A stretch of DNA of 64,000 bases from Gallionellaceae bacterium (GCA_006218055.1 VBWD01000018.1:1-64000), one strand, 5' to 3'. Shown: positions 19,852 to 29,721, counted from the first letter of the stretch. Numbers and translations: made by a program. The notes: generated from the sequence alone by a model not told the origin.

Positions 19852-19989
19852 CTATTGCAGATTTCGGTCAGAGCGCGACCTGTCGCCCAGCAACAATTTC
19901 GCTTCCTCCCACACCGCGTTCGTCAGGAACATGAAGAACAAAGTGAGTAACACCACACAGGCAAACAACATGATGAATGGATATTTCAT
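19852..19989 (-). CDS. Small single-pass membrane protein (45 aa)
   Basis: A 45-aa ORF. Residues 4-24 (PFIMLFACVVLLTLFFMFLT) form one hydrophobic helix, followed by a charged tail (VWEEAKLLLGDRSRSDRNLQ). A good Shine-Dalgarno, GGGAGG, lies 7 bases before the ATG. It is the only gene candidate in the stretch 19817-20155. The remaining bases, 19990-20155, show only a short dyad. I do not recognise a family. Confidence 0.55.
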   Translation of the reverse strand: MKYPFIMLFACVVLLTLFFMFLTNAVWEEAKLLLGDRSRSDRNLQ

Positions 19990-20049
19990 GATCGCCTCCC
20001 CACTACACCAGCACACACATCGCGCTGTCATTTAGTTTTTCGGCAACTA

Positions 20050-20063
20050 TCAAGATTTCTTGA
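20050..20063. promoter_or_regulatory. Perfect 14-base dyad upstream of the 45-aa ORF
   Basis: TCAAGATTTCTTGA is a 6-bp perfect dyad with a 2-base centre, 61 bases upstream of the small membrane protein start. It resembles a repressor operator in form, but its position relative to a promoter is unknown. Confidence 0.3.
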
Positions 20064-20155
20064 ACGGAATACTACGCAACATCTCAAATACGTATCGCTG
20101 GAATAGCGGAAAAATCCCCCCGCATCTCACACTGTTCATCCGCAAGAGCCTCGCA

Positions 20156-21190
20156 CTAAAACAAGCTCCCCTGCCCACTCAGATTCGGCCTGATGAACTT
20201 CGACGTATCGAGTGACACACGCTCGCCTTGATTCAAACCCAAGCGATCACACGCCAGCTTGAAACGTTTCACCAACAATTCCGCGAACATGCCGTTGCCA
20301 CGGAAACGCGAGCCGAATTCCGAGTCGTTCTCCTTGCCGCCGCGCATCTCGCGCAATCGGCTCATCACATGCTCCGCCTTCAGCGGGTAGTGCACATTGA
20401 GCCAATCTTTGAACAAGTCTTTCAACTCATACGGCAGACGCAACAAGGTGTAGCCCGCCGTGCGCGCACCGTGTTCATATGCGGCTTGCAACACGTTCTC
20501 CAGTTCGGCATCGGTGAGGAAAGGGATGACCGGCGCGACCATCACCCCGCACGGCACACCCGCCTCGTTCAGCACACGGATGGTGCGCAACCTGCGCTGC
20601 GGTGATGCGGCGCGCGGTTCCAGCTTGCGTGCCACATCGGCATCCAGCGTCGTGACCGTGATGAACACCTGCACCAAGTCGTCGCGTGCCATCTGCGTGA
20701 GCAAGTCGAGGTCGCGCTCGATGAGCGCAGACTTGGTCACGATGGAGAACGGATGCTTGCACTCCGCCAGCACTTCCAATATCTGCCGCGTGATCTTCCA
20801 ATCGCGTTCGATAGGTTGGTAATGATCGGTGTTCGCCCCCAACGCGATGGGTAAGCAACGGTAGGAAGGTTTCGCCAACTCCGCACGCAACAACTGCGCC
20901 GCCTCCGGCTTGGCGAACAACTTGGATTCGAAATCCAATCCCGGCGAAAGATTCATATAGGCATGCGAGGGCCGCGCGTAACAATAGATGCAACCATGCT
21001 CGCAACCGCGATAGGCATTCAGCGAATAATCGAATGGCAGGTCCAGCGAATCGTGACGCACTATGATGCTCTTTGCACTCTCCACCGTCACCGTGGTCTT
21101 GAAGGGTGGTAGCGCTTCATCTGCCGCGCCCCAACCATCGTCCACCCGCTCACGCGCCACCGCACGGCCCTTATTAACTTCATGCTTCAC
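20156..21190 (-). CDS. PA0069-family radical SAM protein
   Basis: A 344-aa radical SAM enzyme. The cluster motif is CEHGCIYC (Cx3Cx2C) preceded by SLNAYRG; further on come LGANTDHYQPIER and SIVTKSALIERDLDLL. It matches the PA0069/Rv2578c group related to spore photoproduct lyase; the reaction is not established. The N-terminus (residues 1-40) is polar. A tail with ENDSEFGSRFRGNGMFAELL is typical. It reads opposite to lipB and the DUF4442 gene. Confidence 0.85.
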   Translation of the reverse strand: MKHEVNKGRAVARERVDDGWGAADEALPPFKTTVTVESAKSIIVRHDSLDLPFDYSLNAYRGCEHGCIYCYARPSHAYMNLSPGLDFESKLFAKPEAAQLLRAELAKPSYRCLPIALGANTDHYQPIERDWKITRQILEVLAECKHPFSIVTKSALIERDLDLLTQMARDDLVQVFITVTTLDADVARKLEPRAASPQRRLRTIRVLNEAGVPCGVMVAPVIPFLTDAELENVLQAAYEHGARTAGYTLLRLPYELKDLFKDWLNVHYPLKAEHVMSRLREMRGGKENDSEFGSRFRGNGMFAELLVKRFKLACDRLGLNQGERVSLDTSKFIRPNLSGQGSLF

Positions 21191-21310
21191 GCTGGCTGTC
21201 CTGAATGTGTTGCGTGCATTTTAGGGAGTGTTTAGAGTGAACACCACGCTTAAAACGGAGCTGGAACCGACCTACTTGATTCTGTTAAGAAAGAAGCAGG
21301 AAAGGCACAG

Positions 21311-21811
21311 ATGAACGATATGAACGGGCTACTAAGACTGTTAAGCGACAGGGCTAGGGAGACCCTCTCTCTACGCTGGTTCGGTCTCACCCAGATCCCC
21401 GTGCTGTTCTACTTCCGCGTATCAGTGGCAGAGATATCGAAAGAGCGCATGGTCGTGCGCATCCCCTTGCGGCGCAGGACGAAGAATCACCTCGGCTCCA
21501 TGTACTTCGGCGCGCTCTGCGCAGGGGCAGACTGCGCAGCCGGCGCATTCGCCATGCACCTCATCAAACGACAACCAACGCACATCTCACTCGTGTTCAA
21601 AGATTTCAGTGCAGAGTTTCTCAAGCGTGCGGAAGGTGATGTGGATTTTTGTTGCAATCAAGGACAAGAGATCGCCAAACTTGTCGCACAAGCCGCCGCT
21701 TCGGATGAACGCGTCGAACGGCAGTTGGACGTGATCGCGACCGTACCGTCGTTGAGCGACGAACCGGTGGCCAGATTCAAGCTGACGCTGTCGTTAAAGA
21801 GGCGGGGATGA
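21311..21811 (+). CDS. DUF4442 hotdog-fold (thioesterase-like) protein
   Basis: A 166-aa protein resembling PaaI/DUF4442 hotdog thioesterases: RIPLRRRTKNHLGSMYFGALCAGADCAAG corresponds to the hot-dog helix region. Followed by LVFKDFSAEFLKRAEGDVDF. Putative acyl-CoA or acyl-ACP thioesterase; no substrate can be named. It stands alone with 120 bases upstream and 125 downstream, both intergenic. Confidence 0.75.
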   Translation: MNDMNGLLRLLSDRARETLSLRWFGLTQIPVLFYFRVSVAEISKERMVVRIPLRRRTKNHLGSMYFGALCAGADCAAGAFAMHLIKRQPTHISLVFKDFSAEFLKRAEGDVDFCCNQGQEIAKLVAQAAASDERVERQLDVIATVPSLSDEPVARFKLTLSLKRRG

Positions 21812-21936
21812 CCCAGCCTACTCGGGCTAAATTTACGCCCAAAATCATCCGGCAGACGCTTAATTGAGGCAGAATGCTCCCGCATCAAAAACTATAAAAA
21901 TCCAGAGAAACTTTTCTGGAAGCACTTGGAGGCGGC

Positions 21937-23493
21937 ATGAACAAAGAAGAGAAATTGCTAGCCATCAGAAAGCTGGTATATGAGCTCGCGATTGCAAGCA
22001 ACATCAATAACGACCTGGATACATTGCTTGCGCACTTGTTCTCTATGCTGGAGAATGTGCGTGATATCCCTCTTGAACAACGCGGGGCAATCATGTTGCT
22101 CAATCCGCGCGGCCGCTATTTCCAAGTAGCCCAATTCGGCATTTCACCCGCTTGGGAAAATCCCATGCAATGGAATTCCGCTTCATTCAAAAATCGGGAA
22201 ATATCAAGAAGCTGCCTTACTGAAGATATCGCATGCGGGGACGAAGCGATCGGGGATGGTCATCTGTCTCGCATGGTGCTCTTGCCAGTACATGCAGGAA
22301 GCAACGGCCTTGGCTACATCGCTCTCTTCACCGCGCCGAATTATGCGATGGATGCGGTGTGCACTGATTTCTTTAATGATCTTTCCAGGGCGTTATCAGG
22401 CCTGGTACAGCGTGCTCTGATCAATGAGACATTATCTGTTCGCGAACTCGAACTTGAAGAAGCGCGCGCGGAGGCTATCCGTAGCTTAGGTATCGCATCT
22501 GAATATCGTGACAACGAAACTGGCTGGCACATCATGCGCATGACGAATTTTGCGCTCGCCATCGGCAAGGCGATGCGCCTGCCGGAAGAGCAGCGTGATT
22601 TGCTCGCCGTAGCCGCGCCAATGCATGATGTTGGCAAGATCGGCATCGCCGATTCGGTTTTGCTCAAACCTGGCAAGCTAACTCCTGCAGAGTTCGAGGT
22701 CATGAAGGGACACGCGAGTATCGGTGCCAAAATTCTGGAAGGAAAAGATTCACTCATCGTGGCAGCTCGGGATATCGCCAACTCGCATCACGAACGCTGG
22801 GATGGAGATGGCTATCCAGAAGGGCTAGCAGGAGAGGCCATCCCTTTGCTCGCACGCATCTGCGCGGTCGCTGACGTGTTCGACGCGCTCACATCAACGC
22901 GCCCATACAAGGAACCATGGACGGTTGATGCCGCCTATCAATGGGTCATCTCCGAATCGGGCAAACATTTCGACCCTGTCATTGTCCGTGCATTCAGTGA
23001 GGCGATGCCGGAGATCTTACGCATCCGTGAGCTCTACCGCGATGACATCATCGATCCGAAACGGGTGCTGACCTTACCCCCTATTCGGCGTCGAGAGAAT
23101 GTCTGGATTCCTTGGGATGAAAGCCTAAGTATCGGCATCGACATCATTGATGAGCATCATCGATACCTATTCGACTTGGTCAATGACCTTTATGCGGTAG
23201 TCATCAACAAGCGAGGCACTCGGCAGGTGGCGCGCTTGATAAAGTCATTGGATGCTTATGCCAAGGTACATTTCCGCGCTGAAGAACAGATGATGGATCA
23301 CTATGCTTATGTCGGGATGGATCGTCAATTACACCAGCACCACGCATTCGAAGAGAAGATTGCCGAGTTCTATGAAGAACTACATGTGAACCCGTTGGTC
23401 GCGCAATTCGACGTTCTCTCCTACCTGAAAGATTGGCTGATCCACCATATCCGCGTTGAGGATGCGCAACTAGCCACTCTCGCGAAAAACTAG
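21937..23493 (+). CDS. GAF-like / HD-GYP / bacteriohemerythrin fusion
   Basis: A 518-aa three-part protein. Residues ~20-160 look like a GAF sensor. The HD-GYP phosphodiesterase domain spans ~175-365, with HD at 230-231 (APMHDVGKIGI) and the GYP motif in HHERWDGDGYPEGL (292-294), consistent with c-di-GMP hydrolysis. A hemerythrin domain follows (390-515: WDESLSIGIDIIDEHHRYLF, HFRAEEQMMDHY, HQHHAFEEK, LIHHIRVEDAQL), giving the usual His/Glu/Asp di-iron ligand set. The combination suggests oxygen- or redox-controlled c-di-GMP turnover. A GGAGG Shine-Dalgarno precedes the start. Confidence 0.88.
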   Translation: MNKEEKLLAIRKLVYELAIASNINNDLDTLLAHLFSMLENVRDIPLEQRGAIMLLNPRGRYFQVAQFGISPAWENPMQWNSASFKNREISRSCLTEDIACGDEAIGDGHLSRMVLLPVHAGSNGLGYIALFTAPNYAMDAVCTDFFNDLSRALSGLVQRALINETLSVRELELEEARAEAIRSLGIASEYRDNETGWHIMRMTNFALAIGKAMRLPEEQRDLLAVAAPMHDVGKIGIADSVLLKPGKLTPAEFEVMKGHASIGAKILEGKDSLIVAARDIANSHHERWDGDGYPEGLAGEAIPLLARICAVADVFDALTSTRPYKEPWTVDAAYQWVISESGKHFDPVIVRAFSEAMPEILRIRELYRDDIIDPKRVLTLPPIRRRENVWIPWDESLSIGIDIIDEHHRYLFDLVNDLYAVVINKRGTRQVARLIKSLDAYAKVHFRAEEQMMDHYAYVGMDRQLHQHHAFEEKIAEFYEELHVNPLVAQFDVLSYLKDWLIHHIRVEDAQLATLAKN

Positions 23494-23543
23494 CCCCCAT
23501 CTCCGGCGTCTGTTTTTGACCCCGATAGCCACTAGAGATTCAC

Positions 23544-26500
23544 CTACTCGACCACTCTCATTCTCGCATCTAAAAAAACTAAAGCACACCTTACGGTCTT
23601 GCCTGCATACACCGATTGCATCGCAGTTTGATATTCCCGCATCTGCAACTGGTAACGCGCCGCATCTTCGCTATCGCCTAGCTTGTAATCCAGCACCCAC
23701 ACTTCGTCGTCGAATTCCACCAGACGGTCGATACGTTTCAACTCACCCTTCGCATTGATGTAGGGCATCTCGTTGTGGGCGTTGCGGTGTTGCTGTGCGT
23801 CGAAGAAGCGCGAGAGATGGGGCGCGGTGAGGATGTGTTGGGCTTGTGGGTAGAGGGCGTCTAACTCTTGCTGAGAAATGGAAAGTCTTTGCTGAAGCGT
23901 CGCCCGCCCCCCCTCTCCCATAGAGTGAGGGGGGATCTCGGTGAGGTATTGCAACATTGAATGTAGCCAGACACCTCGCTGCTGTTGTGCGGTATTGCGG
24001 GTAGTACGTTTTCCTGTGGGTAGGATGGGTGGTATCGCAACTTTCTGTTCAGCACTTCGCTCAGTGTCGTGTGATGTGGCAGCGAGCTTGTTCAATGGAT
24101 TCGTCTGCTCACCTAGCACCGATGCGATACGTCCATACCAAGTTAGTTGCTTGGTTTCCTTCGCGCCTTGGTTGCCGCTGACGATGAGCGCTTGCTGTGC
24201 GCGGGTCATGGCGACGTAGAGTAGGTTCATCTCTTCGCGGGCTTGTTGGGCAGCGTCTAGTTCGAACAACGGCGCACGTTTCTTGCCGCGTGAGGCTTGG
24301 TCTGTGTGGAGGGAGAAGTGCAAAGGTCGTTCTTCGTGCGGCGACCAAGACAACAGAACGTCATTGCCATCACGGTTCTTCTTCTCTGCATTCGCATCCA
24401 ACAGCCAGACGATGGGCGCTTCCAATCCTTTCGATTCGTGCACGGTGTAGATGCGCACCGCATCGCCCGCTGTGCCGAGCTTGCCTTCGTCCGGCGCATC
24501 GTCGCTGCTGTCGCGCAATTCGCGCAACTCTTGCAGGAAGCGCGGCAGACTGGGGTAGCGTCCCGCATCCACACTCAAGGCGATCTCCATGAAGGCGTGC
24601 AGGTTGGCGGTGACTTTGGCGCGCATCTCGACAGGCAATACGGCGCTGTAACGCGCCAACACATCGCCTTCGAAATAGATGCGGTCGAGCAGGTCATGCA
24701 CAGGGAGTTTGTCCGCGAGGAAAAGCCAGCGGTTTAATAATTCGTAGGCGCGTTGTAGCGACGAGTGTTCCCCCACCCCAGCCCTCCCCCGTTGGGAGAG
24801 GGAGCTAGAAGCAAGGTGTTGCAGGCGTTGCCACCAAGAAGATTTAGGAATGAGGATTGAGGATTGAGTAAAACCATCCGCACCTTCCCCACACTCCACA
24901 CTCCTCGATCCTAAATCCTCAATCCTAAATCCTGATAGATGTATCAAGTCGGCATCACTGCAAGCGAAGATGGGCGTGCGCAGCACTTGTGCCAGCGCGA
25001 GGTCGGCGAAGGGCGTGATGAGGAACATCAGCAGTGCCTGTACGTCTTCCGCTTCCAAAGTATCGAGCAATCCTCCACGACGCGAGCTGATGAAGGGGAT
25101 GTGTTGGGCGCGCAGCGCTTCTTCGTACACGGCAAGGTGGGTGCGGCTGCGCACCAGCACCATGATGTCGCCATAGGTGGCGCGGCGTACTTTGCCTTCG
25201 TCGTTCACCGACCAATCGCTGACGATGGTTTTTATCTGGTCGGCGAATTGCACAGCTTCGAGGTGGCGCGCGCCTTCTTCGGTTTCTGCGCGTGGGGTGG
25301 TGAGCGGGTTGCGCAGGGTGAGTTCTTGAAAGTGTTCCCCCACCCCAACCCCTCCCCCAGTGGGAGAGGGGCTATGAGCGGCTTCGATTTCAAGTTCGGC
25401 GACTACAGCCAACGGCAGCACCAGCACATGGCCGGGCAGTTCCGTTTGATGCGTTTGATGTTCGACGAACTCGAAGCCGTCCGGCTGCTCGCGGAACACG
25501 GCGTTCACCGCATCCACCACCGGCTGGGAGTTGCGGCGCGTGAGGCTGTTGCCCAAGGTCGCAGCATTGAAATGTTCTTGCAGATATTCGCGTGCCACAC
25601 CGAACAGGCGCGCATCGGCACGGCGGAAACGGTAGATAGACTGCTTGGGGTCGCCCACGACGAACACGGTGGGTTGCGATTCCACCGCCACTGCCGCATC
25701 GAACCACGCGCGCAGGATCTGCCATTGCAGCGGATTGGTATCCTGGAATTCATCCAGCAACACATGACGATAGCGGCTATCGAGTTTGTACTGCATGGTC
25801 TCGGCGTGTTCGCTCTGTTGCAGCAGGTGACACAACTGCCATTCCAGATCGGAAAAATCCATCTGTTGCTTTTGTGATTTCAATGCTTGGTATCGATCTA
25901 GGAAAGCCACACCGCAATGCAGCACGGCTTCATTCAAACGATAGGCTTGTTGCTCTGCTTGTGTGTCGTGCACTTCTTGCAGACTATCGAACAGCGCATC
26001 GCGTGTGATGAGGAAGGCTTCGGCATCCTGCTTCTTGGTCGGCTTGAAACTGCGCGGCTCGCCTGCCTGTATGAACAGCAAAGGTTGCACGGCATCAAAA
26101 CGGGATCCTGCTTCAGCATCCGTCCATGCCCGCTCCAACTCGCTCGCTTTGCTTTGCTGCACCTCTGTGCCATTACTCGCCAGTTGCCGCACGAAAGCAA
26201 AGAACGCTTCTTCGTTGTTGCCGCACATTCCCCAATCAGCGACCGCATCGAACTCCATGTCCACAGCCAGATCGTTACGCAGATTTTCCAGAGCGAAAGA
26301 AAGTACATCCTTCCGACCCTGGGTGTACGCCCACCACTCGGCGCGTTTGCCTAAGAAGTTGAACAGCAGCTTGCGCGTGTTGAACAATCCGTATTCCTCA
26401 AACAGCCACTGCATGTGCTGTGCGTTCACACCCTCCGGCTGCTTGCGCATCTGCTCCAACAATTCTTCCCACGCTTCTTCCTGTTCGCTGCCTGCGCGTT

Positions 26501-26912
26501 CCAGCAGGGTCATGCCATGCATCACATCGGCATTCAGCGGCGCGCGCTGCATCACCTGCATGAACCAGCCGTGGAAGGTACCGATGGTGATGGCGGGTTG
26601 CGCCAACAGCACCGTGCTGTACAAGCTGCGCGCAAGGGCGACCTGCTCGTCGTTCAACTCTGCGATGCCACGCTCTGCGAAGAACGTGCGCACCCACTGC
26701 TCATCCTTCATCGCCAGATCACGCAACCATTCTTGCAAACGCGCCTGCATTTCCTGGGCTGCTTTGCGGGTGAAGGTGATAGCCAATATCTGCGAAGGCT
26801 GCGCACCATCCAGCAGCAGACGGGCTATGCGCGACACCAGCAGCCAAGTCTTGCCGCTGCCGGCACAGGCTTCGACGACGATGCTGCGTCGAGGATCGAG
26901 GGCGACGCTCAT
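23544..26912 (-). CDS. addA: AddA-like helicase-nuclease with repeat-derived insertions
   Basis: A 1122-aa UvrD-type helicase with a C-terminal nuclease, partner of AddB in double-strand break repair. Walker A EACAGSGKTWLL, motif II DEFQDTNPLQWQIL, GDPKQSIYRFRRAD, TVHESKGLEAP, LYVAMTRAQ and the nuclease motif RIDRLVEFDDEVWVLDYK. Start set at 26912, where ATG overlaps the addB stop by ATGA. Four palindromic repeats sit in frame: near residues 511-526 (SPTGGGVGVGEH), 660-691 (GFRIEDLGSRS), 703-715 (SQRGRAGVGEH) and 993-1002 (HSMGEGG). The frame stays open through all of them, so the gene is probably functional. Confidence 0.9.
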   Translation of the reverse strand: MSVALDPRRSIVVEACAGSGKTWLLVSRIARLLLDGAQPSQILAITFTRKAAQEMQARLQEWLRDLAMKDEQWVRTFFAERGIAELNDEQVALARSLYSTVLLAQPAITIGTFHGWFMQVMQRAPLNADVMHGMTLLERAGSEQEEAWEELLEQMRKQPEGVNAQHMQWLFEEYGLFNTRKLLFNFLGKRAEWWAYTQGRKDVLSFALENLRNDLAVDMEFDAVADWGMCGNNEEAFFAFVRQLASNGTEVQQSKASELERAWTDAEAGSRFDAVQPLLFIQAGEPRSFKPTKKQDAEAFLITRDALFDSLQEVHDTQAEQQAYRLNEAVLHCGVAFLDRYQALKSQKQQMDFSDLEWQLCHLLQQSEHAETMQYKLDSRYRHVLLDEFQDTNPLQWQILRAWFDAAVAVESQPTVFVVGDPKQSIYRFRRADARLFGVAREYLQEHFNAATLGNSLTRRNSQPVVDAVNAVFREQPDGFEFVEHQTHQTELPGHVLVLPLAVVAELEIEAAHSPSPTGGGVGVGEHFQELTLRNPLTTPRAETEEGARHLEAVQFADQIKTIVSDWSVNDEGKVRRATYGDIMVLVRSRTHLAVYEEALRAQHIPFISSRRGGLLDTLEAEDVQALLMFLITPFADLALAQVLRTPIFACSDADLIHLSGFRIEDLGSRSVECGEGADGFTQSSILIPKSSWWQRLQHLASSSLSQRGRAGVGEHSSLQRAYELLNRWLFLADKLPVHDLLDRIYFEGDVLARYSAVLPVEMRAKVTANLHAFMEIALSVDAGRYPSLPRFLQELRELRDSSDDAPDEGKLGTAGDAVRIYTVHESKGLEAPIVWLLDANAEKKNRDGNDVLLSWSPHEERPLHFSLHTDQASRGKKRAPLFELDAAQQAREEMNLLYVAMTRAQQALIVSGNQGAKETKQLTWYGRIASVLGEQTNPLNKLAATSHDTERSAEQKVAIPPILPTGKRTTRNTAQQQRGVWLHSMLQYLTEIPPHSMGEGGRATLQQRLSISQQELDALYPQAQHILTAPHLSRFFDAQQHRNAHNEMPYINAKGELKRIDRLVEFDDEVWVLDYKLGDSEDAARYQLQMREYQTAMQSVYAGKTVRCALVFLDARMRVVE
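23907..23934. repeat. Palindromic repeat family A, copy 1 (in addA)
   Basis: Arms CCCCCCTC (23908-23915) and GAGGGGGG (23927-23934) around TCCCATAGAGT. On the minus strand it encodes IPPHSMGEGGR. Same family as 24767, 25334, 38029 and 58221. Confidence 0.7.
24767..24804. repeat. Palindromic repeat family A, copy 2 (in addA)
   Basis: Reads GTTCCCCCACCCCAGCCCTC then CCCC, GTT and GGGAGAGGG. Nearly identical and in the same orientation to the copy at 25334. Encodes SQRGRAGVGEH on the minus strand. Confidence 0.8.
24841..24931. repeat. Palindromic repeat family B, copy 2 (in addA)
   Basis: Left arm GATTTAGGAATGAGGATTGA (24841-24860) plus GGATTGAG; right arm CTCCTCGATCCTAAATCCTC (24901-24920) plus AATCCTAAATC. 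It lies 36 bases after family A copy 2 and stays in frame, adding about 30 residues that include GFRIEDLGSRS. Confidence 0.8.
25334..25378. repeat. Palindromic repeat family A, copy 3 (in addA)
   Basis: GTTCCCCCACCCCAACCCCT then CCCCCAGT and GGGAGAGGGGC. Encodes SPTGGGVGVGEHF on the minus strand, parallel to GRAGVGEH from copy 2. Confidence 0.8.
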
Positions 26913-29401
26913 GTCCACTCTCCTTTTCTGCACACACCGCGAATCTCACAATAGCCGCACACCGCATCGATGCCATTCGCGGGCAACCCTGCCCCGTCAC
27001 GCAGCGCACCCATCACACGCTCCAGGCGCTCGACATTGAGTTGCGCCAGCAGTGCCGCATCTTCTTTCGGCGCGACCGACCTCACCTTGCCGCTATCGAT
27101 ACTGACGAAGGCGACATCGGCCGCTTCGTGAGCATATGCATAGCAGGCAAGCTGCACGTCTTCGCCCGGCTCTTTGAGTTTGTTGCGCAGTACGCCGTCG
27201 CTCTGCGTCTTGTAGTCGAGTACGCGCTTGTCATCACCACGCACATCCAGGCGGTCGATACGTCCGCGCAGGTTCACCCCTTCCAGCGGCCAGTCGAATT
27301 TCGTCTCCGCCTCGGCATAGCGCCAGCCTTCTGCCTCACCCTCTTGCTGCCACGCCAGATAGGCAGGCAGCGATTGACACCAGCGCGCCAACCATGCGCG
27401 CGCGGCGAAGTCCTGCGCCAGCAGATCAGCGAACACCTGCTCACTGATGTCGCGCAAGGCGGCGTTCATCTTCGCCACATCCTGCCCGCTCACTTGCGGA
27501 TAGCGCTCATGGAAGCGTTGCAATATCTCGTGCACACGTTCGCCGTAATCGCTCTTCTCGATGGCTTCCTGCACCTCGTCGAGTTCGTTCAACTTCAGGA
27601 TATGGCGTGCATAGAATTGATACGGGCAGGCAACCAGTGAGTTGTAGCCGCTGATGCTGACGCTGGTGGGCACGGCTTCCGCCACCACGTTCGGAACTGG
27701 TTGCGCCGACTGCGGCAACGCTACGTGATGTGATTCTTCTGCCGCGAGGTAGTCATGCAACTCAAGCTTGGTGAGATCGTCGCCATGCGTTTGTTCATGT
27801 TCATCGCGCAGCATCTGCAAGAACGGACTCAGTAGGCGCGCTTCCCCGTTCTTATCCTTCTGCCAAGTGACCAGCACAGTGTCGTTCAGCGCCAGCAACG
27901 CCATCAGGTCGGCACGTTGCCGTGCAGCATGCGTAGCGCGTGTCGGTAGATTCAACACGGAGCGCACCGCGTCATTGAACCAGCGCCCGCCGTCACCGGC
28001 ACTGGGCAGATGGTCGGCATCGCAACCCAGCAGCAACACCGCATCGAAGGTACGCCAGCGCGTCGCTGCCAGATGGGTGAAACGCACCGTGCTGTCGATG
28101 CTGCTGTCGCGATAGGTCTGCACATCCATTTGCTGTGACAACCAGCGCCGCCATTCGTGGAAGGCATAACGTCCGCCATCGTTCGCCAGCTCTTGCTGCC
28201 AAGTCTGCAGCGCACTCAACAGTTGCTGCCCCGCGTCGTCTTGTTGCAATCCTTTGGCTATGCTCAACACATCCAGACTCTCACGCAATGCCGCGAGCCA
28301 TTCGGAGAGTGTTCGTTTCTTGCTCTGCTCCAGCAGCGCGGCGGCCTGCCGCAGGCGTGCCAGTGGCACATGCAGAGCCACCTCATACGGAACGAGATCG
28401 ATAAACTTTTTTAAGCCGGACACCACACCGTGTTTGCGCAGCAGTTGCTCCAACTCGTACACGGCTGACTTGCGTTCGCTCGCCGTCATGTCGGCGAAGA
28501 TGAACGGCGACTTGAGCAGGTCGAGCAGATCGTGATGGTAGAAGTCGCTCTGCAATGCGGTGAGCCAACGATCCAGCACCGTACTCACCGAGAGTGTGGC
28601 GAAGGTCCAGCCCGTCTCGTCCGCCACCAGCACTTCGGCTCGTTCCAGCTTGCCTTGTTGCAACCACAATCGCACTTGCATGGCAGCAGCACGGGCTTCT
28701 TGTTCGAGGGAGGAGGCTGCGAAGAAACGGGGGGCTGAAGGTCGCGCCTCCATCTCGCGCAGATCGAACACCTTCACCATCGCACGCTGCTCATATTCTT
28801 CGAGGAAGCGTTTCTCTACCGCCTCCCACTCGGATGCCATCAACACATACAACGGTGACTGAGCTTGTGCGGCCAGCTGCGCCAAGCGCTGCTGATAGGC
28901 ACGCGCCGCATCCAATTCCGGCCCTGCCTGCATGGCGTGCCATAGCTCGAACACCAAGCGCGCTTCCAGTTGCAGCGTGGTGTTCTGTCGCGCTTGGTAG
29001 GCGCGCTCCACTGCCGCGATGAATGCACTCTCATCATCGGGCAACGCATCCAGCGCATGGGTGAGTTCGTCGAACAGTTTGAGCAACTCCTGCGTCATGC
29101 TCCACAGGTCGGCGTTGTCGAACCATTTCCGTTTACGCATGTGCTGATACAGCAAGGCGCTGCGTTGATTGTCGGAAACGACATTTGCGGCTAGCGGAAT
29201 GCTTTGCGCCCATTCGTTCAACGTCACCATCTGCGGCAACAACAATGCAGGACGTTGCGCAATGCGAATCAGTGCTTGTGCCAGCGGTTGCGCCGCATGG
29301 AAGTTGGGCAGAAGGATAGTGATGCCGCGCAGGTCGGGCGCGGGATGCGCAGCGAGGATACGTTGCGCGATACGATCAAAGAGTTGCGTGGCAGGACTCA
29401 C
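26909..29401 (-). CDS. addB: AddB-like nuclease subunit with Fe-S cysteines
   Basis: An 830-aa RecB-family protein. The helicase-like N-terminal part lacks a Walker A ([19 protein letters not shown]). The C-terminal PD-(D/E)XK nuclease has [10 protein letters not shown] and RVLDYKTQ. Four cysteines suit a 4Fe-4S staple: CPYQFYARH before the nuclease, then [10 protein letters not shown] near the end. It starts with GTG at 29401, and GTG overlaps the fdxA stop as GTGA. Forms an operon fdxA–addB–addA with overlapping start-stop at both joints. Confidence 0.88.
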   Translation of the reverse strand: MSPATQLFDRIAQRILAAHPAPDLRGITILLPNFHAAQPLAQALIRIAQRPALLLPQMVTLNEWAQSIPLAANVVSDNQRSALLYQHMRKRKWFDNADLWSMTQELLKLFDELTHALDALPDDESAFIAAVERAYQARQNTTLQLEARLVFELWHAMQAGPELDAARAYQQRLAQLAAQAQSPLYVLMASEWEAVEKRFLEEYEQRAMVKVFDLREMEARPSAPRFFAASSLEQEARAAAMQVRLWLQQGKLERAEVLVADETGWTFATLSVSTVLDRWLTALQSDFYHHDLLDLLKSPFIFADMTASERKSAVYELEQLLRKHGVVSGLKKFIDLVPYEVALHVPLARLRQAAALLEQSKKRTLSEWLAALRESLDVLSIAKGLQQDDAGQQLLSALQTWQQELANDGGRYAFHEWRRWLSQQMDVQTYRDSSIDSTVRFTHLAATRWRTFDAVLLLGCDADHLPSAGDGGRWFNDAVRSVLNLPTRATHAARQRADLMALLALNDTVLVTWQKDKNGEARLLSPFLQMLRDEHEQTHGDDLTKLELHDYLAAEESHHVALPQSAQPVPNVVAEAVPTSVSISGYNSLVACPYQFYARHILKLNELDEVQEAIEKSDYGERVHEILQRFHERYPQVSGQDVAKMNAALRDISEQVFADLLAQDFAARAWLARWCQSLPAYLAWQQEGEAEGWRYAEAETKFDWPLEGVNLRGRIDRLDVRGDDKRVLDYKTQSDGVLRNKLKEPGEDVQLACYAYAHEAADVAFVSIDSGKVRSVAPKEDAALLAQLNVERLERVMGALRDGAGLPANGIDAVCGYCEIRGVCRKGEWT

Positions 29402-29721
29402 CGCTCAAGCAGGTGTGATTTATTTTTCACGTCACGCCACTCATCCGCATCGGCAGGCGCATCGATCTTTTGGGTGATGGTCTTCCACTGCTTCGCCAGC
29501 TCGGCATTGAGGGCGGCGAATAGCTTTTGGTCTTCCGGCAGATCATCCAACGCAAAGATCGCATTAGCCGGACATTCCGGCACGCACAGCGAGCAGTCGA
29601 TGCATTCATCCGGATCGATGACGAGGAAGTTGGGGCCCGCGTGGAAACAATCCACCGGACACACTTCGACGCAGTCGGTGTATTTGCATTTGATACAGTT
29701 TTCGCCCACTACATAGGTCAT
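29398..29721 (-). CDS. fdxA: Seven-iron ferredoxin FdxA
   Basis: A 107-aa ferredoxin with one 3Fe-4S and one 4Fe-4S site: C-x2-C-x4-C-x3-C-type pattern in [19 protein letters not shown] and the second set in [14 protein letters not shown]. The length and tail ([15 protein letters not shown]) are typical of proteobacterial FdxA. It leads the addB-addA operon by a GTGA overlap. Whether it supplies electrons or clusters to AddB is unknown. Confidence 0.92.
   Translation of the reverse strand: MTYVVGENCIKCKYTDCVEVCPVDCFHAGPNFLVIDPDECIDCSLCVPECPANAIFALDDLPEDQKLFAALNAELAKQWKTITQKIDAPADADEWRDVKNKSHLLER

Noticed and set aside
20156-21190. Radical SAM gene next to lipB as lipA
   Set aside because: Its CEHGCIYC motif and other sequence match the PA0069 group, not LipA, which has two Fe-S motifs and a different length.
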